Below are positions 8,564-14,225 of a stretch of 24,602 nucleotides of DNA, piece after piece. The position numbers and the translations under genes were made by a program. The first letter of the stretch is position 1, and each line of letters begins with the position of its first letter. The stretch is from JAEXNA01 sp050486105 (GTDB lineage Bacteria; Vulcanimicrobiota; Xenobia; Xenobiales; JADMJV01): contig JBJHCR010000058.1 in NCBI GenBank assembly GCA_050486105.1, positions 1-24,602 on the forward strand, in the 5' to 3' direction. Under the pieces are notes generated by a model. The model was not told the origin of the DNA. It searched no databases and saw nothing but the letters and a program-made list of their open reading frames with translations.

Positions 8564-9130
8564 TCAACTCTCCTTCGCTTGCGCGTCTGGTGGAATCCAC
8601 GATTTGGCCGCGGCCGGATACTTGGGATCTCCCTGGCGCAAACTTTCCAATAAAGCTGGAATCTTGTCGGGGGTGCAGTCTTCCACGAAGCGATCGTTGA
8701 CTTGCACGATGGGTGCGTTCACACAACCGGCTAGGCATTCCCCATGGACCACGGTGAACATCCCGTCTTCGGTCATCTCCCCACATTTGACTCCGAGTTC
8801 TTGACACAATTTGTGCTCGACGCCTTCGGAATTCCTCAACCAGCAAGAGATGGAGCGACAGACTTTGAGTACATACTGTCCAACGGGCTTTCGGTGATAC
8901 ATATAGTAGAAGGTGACCAGGCTTTCGACTTCAGCGGCGGTCATTCCAAAGATCTCAGCGACCTCGGCCTGAGCCGGCTTAGGGACCCAGCCAAGCTGGT
9001 CCTGGACGGCGTGCAGAGCCGGCAGAATGGCCGAACGAGCTTTGGGATAGCGAGCCTTGAGCTCTTCGATCCTCTGCCGGGTCTCATCGTTGAGCAGGGG
9101 TTGAGGGGCAGCCTCTGATGTCTTGCTCAT
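8564..9130 (-). CDS. nuoE: NADH-quinone oxidoreductase subunit E
   Basis: NuoE is the 24-kDa-type thioredoxin-fold subunit, which holds the [2Fe-2S] cluster N1a next to NuoF. From ATG 9130 it is 188 aa. The four N1a ligands are visible as C91-x4-C96 (CRSISC) and C132-x3-C136 (CLAGC). The helical N-terminal domain (EIFGMTAAEVESLVTFYYMY) matches the family. AAAGGA lies about ten bases before the start, and 16 bp separate it from nuoD. A longer frame reaching 9202 overlaps the nuoD end and is not needed. Confidence 0.96.
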   Translation of the reverse strand: MSKTSEAAPQPLLNDETRQRIEELKARYPKARSAILPALHAVQDQLGWVPKPAQAEVAEIFGMTAAEVESLVTFYYMYHRKPVGQYVLKVCRSISCWLRNSEGVEHKLCQELGVKCGEMTEDGMFTVVHGECLAGCVNAPIVQVNDRFVEDCTPDKIPALLESLRQGDPKYPAAAKSWIPPDAQAKES

Positions 9131-9146
9131 AGGTGTGGGGTCCTTT

Positions 9147-10382
9147 CTAGCGGTCGCAGTCGCCCAGCACAAAGTCGATGGAGGCCAAGACCACCACCAC
9201 ATCTGGGATTTGGAGCCCGACGATTAGTTGGGGCAAAAGCTGTACATTGGTGAACGACGGGGTGCGCACCCTCATTCGGTAAGGCCGATTGCTGCCGTCG
9301 CTCACCATATGAAAACCCAGTTCCCCTCGAGGGGACTCTACAGCTTGGTAGACGTCGCCCGGTGGAGGGGCGAAGCCTTCGGTGAAGAGTTTGAAATGGT
9401 GGATCAGACTTTCCATGGAGTACTGGATCTCATACTTCGGCGGAGGCACGATTTTTCGGTCGTCGCTGCGGTAAGGCACCCCAATGCCGGGAGGAGTGAT
9501 CTTTTTGAGCGCCTGACGACAGATCTTGAGGGACTCTTCCATTTCTTCCATACGAACGATATAGCGAGCGTAGCTGTCCCCTTCATGGCGAATGGGAATG
9601 CTGAACTCGTAGTCCTCATAGGCTGCATAGGGCCGGTCTCGGCGCAAGTCCAGGTCCACTCCACTGGCTCTCCCCACGGGACCTGTAATGCAGTAGTCCC
9701 GAACCATTTCCGGGGTGAGCAGGCCAATTTTTTTGGTGCGCTCCATCCATATGGGGTTCTTCTCCAACAGCCCATAGTACATAGGAATCTGCTTTTCCAG
9801 GTGGTCGAGTACCTGGGTGGTGTGTTCCAAAAATCCGGGGTTCAGGTCGGCCATCAGACCACCGGGCTGGATGTAGGAGGTCATCATGCGAACTCCCGAC
9901 ACCTGTTCGAAAAGGTCCAGGATGGTCTCTCGCTCTTGAAAGCAATACAAGAACATGCTCATGGCGCCGGCATCGAGCCCTGAGGTTCCCAGCCAAACCA
10001 TATGAGACGCGATACGTTGAAGCTCGGCGAGCAACACTCTGATGTGAGAAACACGCTCGGGAACGTCGATACCGAGCAGGCGCTCTACCGCCAGAGAGTA
10101 GCCGAGGTTGTTCGAAAGTGGCGCCAGATAGTCCATGCGGTCGGTCAGAGTCAGGGCCTGGTTGTAAGTTTTGACCTCTGCGGTCTTCTCTATTCCGGTG
10201 TGGAGATAGCCGATGTCGGGCTCGGCTGCCACCACTACCTCCCCATCGAGAGTGAGAATCAGACGGAGCACCCCGTGGGTGGAAGGGTGCTGAGGTCCCA
10301 TATTGAGTACGGTGAAGCCGGAATCGTCGTCTTCGACGTGGGCCGCGCTTTCTGGGATATGGGGTTCGGTGCTGGCTGACAT
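9147..10382 (-). CDS. nuoD: NADH-quinone oxidoreductase subunit D (49-kDa type)
   Basis: NuoD is the [NiFe]-hydrogenase-like subunit that forms the quinone-reduction site with NuoB. The 411-aa length is normal for a stand-alone NuoD that is not fused to NuoC. The segment GPQHPSTHGVLRL (H32 and H36) and YLHTGIEKT lie at the quinone pocket, and the protein ends with the family signature VLGDCDR. It starts with ATG at 10382, with AGGAG about seven bases upstream, and lies 23 bp after nuoC. Confidence 0.98.
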   Translation of the reverse strand: MSASTEPHIPESAAHVEDDDSGFTVLNMGPQHPSTHGVLRLILTLDGEVVVAAEPDIGYLHTGIEKTAEVKTYNQALTLTDRMDYLAPLSNNLGYSLAVERLLGIDVPERVSHIRVLLAELQRIASHMVWLGTSGLDAGAMSMFLYCFQERETILDLFEQVSGVRMMTSYIQPGGLMADLNPGFLEHTTQVLDHLEKQIPMYYGLLEKNPIWMERTKKIGLLTPEMVRDYCITGPVGRASGVDLDLRRDRPYAAYEDYEFSIPIRHEGDSYARYIVRMEEMEESLKICRQALKKITPPGIGVPYRSDDRKIVPPPKYEIQYSMESLIHHFKLFTEGFAPPPGDVYQAVESPRGELGFHMVSDGSNRPYRMRVRTPSFTNVQLLPQLIVGLQIPDVVVVLASIDFVLGDCDR

Positions 10383-10405
10383 GTTGGACTCCTACGGTGT
10401 CAGGG

Positions 10406-10912
10406 TTAGCGAAAAAGGGAACTGGCAGGCCCGGTGACCGGAAAGTCCTTGCGCAGAGGAAATCCGTTATAGTCTTTTGGCAAGAGAATTCGCCTGAGGT
10501 CGGGATGTTGCTCGAACTCGATCCCAAAAAGATCGTAGACTTCTCTCTCGAGCCAATTGGCTCCAGGCCAGATTGAGGTCAAAGTGGAGAGAGTCTGCTG
10601 CTCTTCGAGAATGGTTTTCAGGCGCAGGTATTGATGAGTCTCGGTGCAGCGCAAGATAGCCATGACATCAAAACGAGGTTCTCGGTCCAGATAGTCCACG
10701 GCAGTCAAGTCGGAGAGATCGTGGAAGCCGGCTTCTCTGAGGGTGGCAGCAGCCTGGAGCCAGGAAGCGGGAAGGACCCAAAAGGTCATCTCTCCTCGGT
10801 CCTCTCGGCTGCCCAAGAAATCGGCTTTGAGAGCAGTCTGCAAAAGATTGGCAGCCTCTCGAACCGTCTCCGTCACATTTGGGTGGGTCATAAACTTAAA
10901 GTACTCGCTCAC
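10406..10912 (-). CDS. nuoC: NADH-quinone oxidoreductase subunit C
   Basis: NuoC is the 30-kDa-type peripheral-arm subunit that packs against NuoD. The 168-aa product contains the signature LEREVYDLFGIEFEQHPDLR followed by RILLPKDYNGFPLRKDFP. The start is GTG at 10912-10910, overlapping the nuoB stop as GTGA. No clear Shine-Dalgarno is visible, so translation is probably coupled to nuoB. Confidence 0.96.
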   Translation of the reverse strand: MSEYFKFMTHPNVTETVREAANLLQTALKADFLGSREDRGEMTFWVLPASWLQAAATLREAGFHDLSDLTAVDYLDREPRFDVMAILRCTETHQYLRLKTILEEQQTLSTLTSIWPGANWLEREVYDLFGIEFEQHPDLRRILLPKDYNGFPLRKDFPVTGPASSLFR

Positions 10913-11544
10913 TTCACAACATAGGGGTCGATTGAGGCCATCTTGAGTTGGACCAGGTTAGGATTCTCCGCATAGGCGACCATGGGGTCAATTCCAGGGG
11001 GAATGCCTTTGTCGATCTTCTCTTGAAGCATATTGAAAGCGGTGATTAGGGCCTCAGGGGTTGGGGGGCACCCGGCGACATAAACATCTACGGGGACCAC
11101 CTTGTCGACGCCTTGGACAATGGCATAGTTGTTGAACACTCCTCCACAAGAAGCGCAGGCCCCCATGGAGATCACCCATTTGGGGTCGGGCATCTGATCG
11201 TAGATCTGTCTGAGAACCGGCGCCATCTTAATGGAGAGCCGGCCAGCGACAATCATCAGGTCGGCCTGTCGCGGAGAGGCCCGGAAAACTTCTGCTCCAA
11301 AACGGGCTAGGTCAAAGCGCGAACCACTGGTAGCCATCATCTCAATGGCGCAGCAAGCCAAGCCGAAGAGTGCCGGCCAAACGGAATTCTTTCGGGCTTC
11401 TTTGGCGGCCCACTTTACCGGCGCGAACTCGGACAACTTGGTGGTGAGCACCCCGAATCCGGTGGTCTTACCCTGGGCGGCAAAGAGGGCGTCGGAGGCA
11501 TACACCACGTTGGTTTTCTCTTGCTCTTTATCTATCGACTCCAC
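10909..11544 (-). CDS. nuoB: NADH-quinone oxidoreductase subunit B (cluster N2)
   Basis: NuoB holds the terminal [4Fe-4S] cluster N2, which reduces quinone. Ligands are the tandem cysteines C64-C65 (GLACCAIEMMA), C130 (MGACASCGG) and C159 (VAGCPPTPEAL). The RFGAEVFRASPRQADLMIVAG segment is typical of the family. The protein is 211 aa, with an N-terminal extension of about 40 residues before the conserved core. It starts at GTG 11544 inside the nuoA end (13-bp overlap), with AAAGG about nine bases upstream. A slightly later GTG is possible, so the exact start is less certain than the gene. Confidence 0.95.
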   Translation of the reverse strand: MESIDKEQEKTNVVYASDALFAAQGKTTGFGVLTTKLSEFAPVKWAAKEARKNSVWPALFGLACCAIEMMATSGSRFDLARFGAEVFRASPRQADLMIVAGRLSIKMAPVLRQIYDQMPDPKWVISMGACASCGGVFNNYAIVQGVDKVVPVDVYVAGCPPTPEALITAFNMLQEKIDKGIPPGIDPMVAYAENPNLVQLKMASIDPYVVK

Positions 11545-11909
11545 TGCAACACGCCTTTCTTACACTCGTAGAGAAAGCCCAAAACGATTAGGGCGAAGAA
11601 TACTCCGCCGGCTCCCAGCAAGAAAAGTCCGTCGCTTTGGGAGTTCAAGGTTACGCCACGAAGGATAGAGGCCAGCGGATAGAAAGCGACGGTCTCGACG
11701 TCGAAAATGAGAAACAGCATGGCGATCTGCAAAAACCGGACCGAAACCCTGGTGGGCATGGGAGTGACTTCTTCGATCCCACACTCGTAGGGCTGCGCCT
11801 TCTTTGGGTTGGGATTTCTCGGACCAACCAGAAAAGAAATGCCGAGAATGCTGCCGGCGATTATTGTCGCCACAGCGAACATGATCCCAATGTTTGCGTA
11901 TTCGATCAT
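11532..11909 (-). CDS. nuoA: NADH-quinone oxidoreductase subunit A (first gene of the operon)
   Basis: NuoA is a three-helix membrane subunit beside NuoH and the quinone site. The 125-aa product has the exposed-loop cysteine C43 in PYECGIEEV and the conserved acidic pair D70/E72 in LFLIFDVETVAFYP. The ATG at 11909 has no Shine-Dalgarno. Immediately upstream lies an 18-bp perfect palindrome containing a good extended -10, whose predicted transcript would begin about 3 bases before the ATG. The mRNA for nuoA may therefore be almost leaderless. Confidence 0.97.
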   Translation of the reverse strand: MIEYANIGIMFAVATIIAGSILGISFLVGPRNPNPKKAQPYECGIEEVTPMPTRVSVRFLQIAMLFLIFDVETVAFYPLASILRGVTLNSQSDGLFLLGAGGVFFALIVLGFLYECKKGVLQWSR

Positions 11910-11911
11910 AG

Positions 11912-11947
11912 CTTGTGAATTTTATCACAATCTCTTTCTAGGAGCAA
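11912..11947 (-). promoter_or_regulatory. Predicted sigma70-type extended -10 promoter of the nuo operon
   Basis: On the minus strand, TTGCTC (11947-11942) is separated by 17 bp from TAAAAT (11924-11919). TG-N immediately before the -10 makes an extended -10. The predicted start is the G at about 11912, 3 bases upstream of the nuoA ATG. The -10 match is 5 of 6 to consensus and the -35 is weak, which the extended element can offset. No other candidate is evident in the 94-bp gap to the upstream glycosyltransferase gene, although readthrough from that gene pair is possible. Confidence 0.6.
11913..11930. promoter_or_regulatory. Perfect CRP/FNR-superfamily-type operator overlapping the nuoA -10
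   Basis: TTGTGA-ATTTTA-TCACAA is a perfect inverted repeat with 6-bp arms and 6-bp spacing, the geometry and core (TGTGA-N6-TCACA) of E. coli CRP sites. It covers the predicted -10 and reaches to within 3 bp of the nuoA start codon, so a bound regulator should block transcription. The FNR version would be TTGAT-N4-ATCAA, which this is not. The cognate regulator is not in the window. Confidence 0.6.
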
Positions 11948-12003
11948 ACGAGGAGACCACAAAGCCGTTGAAGTCTATTTCGGTGCTCACTTTTCGTCGC
12001 GGT

Positions 12004-13134
12004 CTATTGATGGAGCCGCTGGTAGCTTCGACCTTTCCAAGTGGCTTTCCAGCCCAACCATTTCCCGATCAACGCTACCCACTGTATCGCGATGAAAAGC
12101 AGGACTCCTGCCGGCCGAGTGAGGGCTCCGCTCAGGTCTTGTCGATACCTCTTCATCAGGCTGAGATAGACCCAGAGGTTGCAGGCCAGGGCCAGCGCGG
12201 CCGCGATAGAACTCGGCTTGAGAAGCCACATGACCAGAGGGAGAACGTTCGCCCCCAAGAGCAAGAAGGTCCATAGGGGTAGGAGGCGCGGCTGAGCCAT
12301 GCCCTCGGTGGCGTTTTTGGCAAAGCCACTGAAGACGTCTTGGGGGCTCTGATACATGCGGCACGAGGCTATGGAGGTGGCATCAAAAAGGTCGGTCAGA
12401 TAGCCTTGGATGCGGAAGTGAGCAGCAAGGGCCGTGGCGTCGTGCAATCTATGGCGAACGGCACCATGCCCACCCACCTTTCGGTAGCATCGGGCCTTCA
12501 CCGCCACCATTTGCCCGCAGGCGGCTCCCAAAGCTGGGAGGGTGTTGCGCCGCATTTCCCAGAACGGGAGGAAGCCCAAGAGGACAAGATGGATGAGTGG
12601 AATGATGCTCCGCTCCGCCCAGCTCTGGGTTTGCTGCCTAGGAATGGCGCTCAGCATGGCTGATGGACTCTCCTCCAGATGTTGAGAGATACGGGCTAAA
12701 GCTTGAGGGTCGGTGAAGGTTACGTCGGCATCTACAAAAAGCCAATGTTCGTAGACGGCGGCTTTTGAGAGGAGATGGCAAGCGTGCTGTTTCCCGGCCC
12801 ATCCAGGGGGAAGTTCGGGAGCGCTCAGAACTTTAAACCTTGGGTCTTTGGCTGACTGGGCCTGGGCCAGGGCCAAGGTGGCGTCCTCGCTGTTGTCGTC
12901 CAGAATGAGTACTTCAAAACGACAGGCTTCTTGGTGCTCTAAGGACTTGAAAAGTTTGGCTAGGTTCTTCTCTTCGTTGCGTGCTGGCACCAGGACACTA
13001 ATGGGGGAACTTTCGAAATCCGTTTCTGCACCGCCTTTTGGAGGCCCGAATAGGCGGAGATTTCGAAACACCATGAGGGCTTGGAATAAAGCCAAGGAAA
13101 AAGCGAGAGCGATCAACAGGTTTTCGGTGAGCAT
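12004..13134 (-). CDS. Family 2 glycosyltransferase, CrtQ/CruC-like (carotenoid-type glycosyltransferase)
   Basis: A 376-aa membrane-associated GT-A glycosyltransferase. Residues 5-25 form a membrane helix. The catalytic domain has VPARNEE (49-55), LDDNSED (78-84) and the DxD motif in VDADVTF (134-140). Further stretches GWAGKQHACH, the GGHGAVRH-HDATALA region, SCRMYQSP and the C-terminal WKGRSY, plus two or three C-terminal helices, recall staphylococcal CrtQ, which glycosylates a carotenoid acid, and chlorobactene glucosyltransferase CruC. HpnB-type hopanoid transferases are a related alternative. The ATG at 13134 has GGAG about five bases upstream and overlaps the acyltransferase gene by 22 bp, so the two are coupled. 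The family call is strong; the acceptor is an inference. Confidence 0.8.
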   Translation of the reverse strand: MLTENLLIALAFSLALFQALMVFRNLRLFGPPKGGAETDFESSPISVLVPARNEEKNLAKLFKSLEHQEACRFEVLILDDNSEDATLALAQAQSAKDPRFKVLSAPELPPGWAGKQHACHLLSKAAVYEHWLFVDADVTFTDPQALARISQHLEESPSAMLSAIPRQQTQSWAERSIIPLIHLVLLGFLPFWEMRRNTLPALGAACGQMVAVKARCYRKVGGHGAVRHRLHDATALAAHFRIQGYLTDLFDATSIASCRMYQSPQDVFSGFAKNATEGMAQPRLLPLWTFLLLGANVLPLVMWLLKPSSIAAALALACNLWVYLSLMKRYRQDLSGALTRPAGVLLFIAIQWVALIGKWLGWKATWKGRSYQRLHQ

Positions 13135-13874
13135 AGCTTCTCCAATAGATTGACGCCAGGCTGCTGGGTGTAGAGTTCAGGAGAACTAGCCTGGAGTTGA
13201 CGGTCGAGCAGTTGTTCTAAGTCCCTTTCTAGTTTGCGGTGCAAAGTTTGGGTGTCCCAGTGCTGGACCCTCGAGCATGGTGGCCCCAGCCTCAGGGTCA
13301 CTGATTGCCTGGGGTTTTCATTGGTCCGATAGACAATTCCGAAAGGGCGAACCGGAATATCAGCGAGCTCCCCTTGGGACAGGAGGCGAGCCAACCCCCT
13401 TTTCAACCTGAGTGGACGGATCCAAGGGTCGCGAAAGGTTCCCTCGGCCGTGAGAACAAGAGCGCTCGAATGTTGGGCCCGCAGAGCTGCCGTCCCGATC
13501 TGAAGAAAGCTCTTCAGTCCGGCGATGGAATCTGTTTGGACCGGGAAGAAGCCGAGACCCCGGAAGTACCAGTGGGAGCTCAAGGCCCCTGCCTCAATGG
13601 GGGCAAACCAGTGGTGGCTTGGCAGCGTTTCGTTGAGCATGTGAGCGGTCACCAGCGGGTCCCAGAATGAAGGATGATTGCTGTAGAGGACCAGATTGCC
13701 GAGGCTGTTCGAGGTGGCTTCGGGGTCCTCGTCGAGAAACTCGATGCTCTTGAACCAGCATTTGAGCAACCCCGAGCTCACGGCCAAAAATTTTCGGCGA
13801 TAGGTGGGGACTAGGATTGGAAGCGGCGGTTCGGTGGCGCTCTCGTCAAACAGGGCAAGCAAGGGGTTCTTCAT
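13113..13874 (-). CDS. LPLAT-family acyltransferase (PlsC-like; possibly CruD-like)
   Basis: A 253-aa acyltransferase of the lysophospholipid acyltransferase superfamily. The catalytic HX4D box is NHPSFWDP (H67, D72), and the third motif is AEGTFRDP (143-150) in place of the usual PEGTRS. APIEAGAL and GLGFFPV occupy the acceptor-binding region. There is no clear membrane helix. The downstream glycosyltransferase overlaps it, which suggests that the sugar-bearing product is acylated, as CruD does after CruC. An ordinary acylglycerol-phosphate acyltransferase cannot be excluded. I chose ATG 13874 over the in-frame TTG at 13883, because that TTG lies inside the predicted -10 (TATAAT) and would not be transcribed from that promoter. 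Confidence 0.78.
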   Translation of the reverse strand: MKNPLLALFDESATEPPLPILVPTYRRKFLAVSSGLLKCWFKSIEFLDEDPEATSNSLGNLVLYSNHPSFWDPLVTAHMLNETLPSHHWFAPIEAGALSSHWYFRGLGFFPVQTDSIAGLKSFLQIGTAALRAQHSSALVLTAEGTFRDPWIRPLRLKRGLARLLSQGELADIPVRPFGIVYRTNENPRQSVTLRLGPPCSRVQHWDTQTLHRKLERDLEQLLDRQLQASSPELYTQQPGVNLLEKLCSPKTC

Positions 13875-13875
13875 T

Positions 13876-13911
13876 TGTCTCAATTATATGTAAAGGTTTT
13901 GTATAGGTAAA
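13876..13911 (-). promoter_or_regulatory. Predicted sigma70-type promoter of the acyltransferase-glycosyltransferase pair
   Basis: On the minus strand, TTTACC (13911-13906) is followed after 17 bp by a perfect TATAAT (13888-13883). Transcription would start at about 13876, 2 bases before the ATG at 13874, so the mRNA would be essentially leaderless. One TGTATA half-site, read as TATACA on this strand, lies in the spacer. Confidence 0.65.
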
Positions 13912-14019
13912 GGGCTCCATGGGAGTCGTATGGGATATCCCTGAGTATATCGCCTTCGGTCAAGGTTCGCCTAAAATTTGTAACGTTGCTTGTGGTGGCC
14001 TTAAGGTTCTTGAGGAAGA

Positions 14020-14045
14020 TGTATAGATTCTGAAAATATTATACA
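14020..14045. repeat. TGTATA-N14-TATACA inverted repeat upstream of the gcvP promoter
   Basis: Six-base perfect inverted arms at 14020-14025 and 14040-14045 lie directly upstream of the gcvP -35 (14051). The same hexamer recurs in direct orientation at 14072-14077 (overlapping the gcvP -10) and at 13900-13905 (in the divergent promoter spacer). The arrangement resembles a shared operator set; no regulator family is identified. Confidence 0.4.
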
Positions 14046-14050
14046 GGTGC

Positions 14051-14079
14051 TTGACGCCCAGGTTTGTCTTGTGTATACT
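14051..14079 (+). promoter_or_regulatory. Predicted sigma70 promoter of gcvP
   Basis: TTGACG (14051-14056), a 17-bp spacer and TATACT (14074-14079) each match consensus at 5 of 6 positions with optimal spacing. The predicted start is the A at about 14086, leaving a leader of about 140 bases before the gcvP ATG. Confidence 0.72.
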
Positions 14080-14095
14080 CCACACAGACTTGAGA

Positions 14096-14161
14096 CAGTC
14101 CTTCGACTGATGCGGAATAGACGTCCCCCCATCTCACCGCGCTCTCAGGTCTATTTTTTTT
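14096..14161 (+). terminator. Terminator-like hairpins with U-tract in the gcvP leader (possible attenuator)
   Basis: A small hairpin, CAGTC-CTTC-GACTG (14096-14109), is followed by AATAGAC (14116-14122). That pairs perfectly with GTCTATT (14149-14155), across a 26-base loop, and leads into eight T residues (14154-14161). A competing pairing is possible between GCTCTCAGG (14141-14149) and CCCGAGAGC (14195-14203, one mismatch), which sits just before the gcvP start. The AT-rich 7-bp stem is weak for a terminator, so this is tentative. Confidence 0.35.
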
Positions 14162-14225
14162 GGTCCTTATTGGCGTCTTTTGTGGTCACAGGAACCCGAG
14201 AGCCAAATGACGCATTCTCAAGAAC

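Larger units (their letters stand above)
13875..14225. promoter_or_regulatory. 351-bp divergent regulatory region between acyltransferase and gcvP
   Basis: No credible gene is seen in this stretch, which is AT-richer than its surroundings. It contains a minus-strand promoter close to the acyltransferase start and a plus-strand promoter at 14051-14079. It also contains four TGTATA hexamers (13900-13905, 14020-14025, inverted at 14040-14045, and 14072-14077), a 10-bp palindrome GGGATATCCC at 13932-13941, and a 140-base gcvP leader with hairpins. Confidence 0.7.

Noticed and set aside
8562..8846. In-frame N-terminal extension of nuoF
   Set aside because: It lies within nuoE and has no NuoF similarity. 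ATG 8561 gives the normal family length.
11913..11930. FNR box (TTGAT-N4-ATCAA) before nuoA
   Set aside because: The arms are TTGTGA/TCACAA with 6-bp spacing, which is the CRP form. FNR binding specifically is not supported, only the wider superfamily.
14086..14160. Glycine riboswitch before gcvP, suggested by CTCTCAGGT at about 14142-14150
   Set aside because: The conserved 5' GGAGAG strand and the GCCGAAGG core are absent, so one nine-base match is not enough to call the aptamer. It is kept only as an attenuator-like leader.
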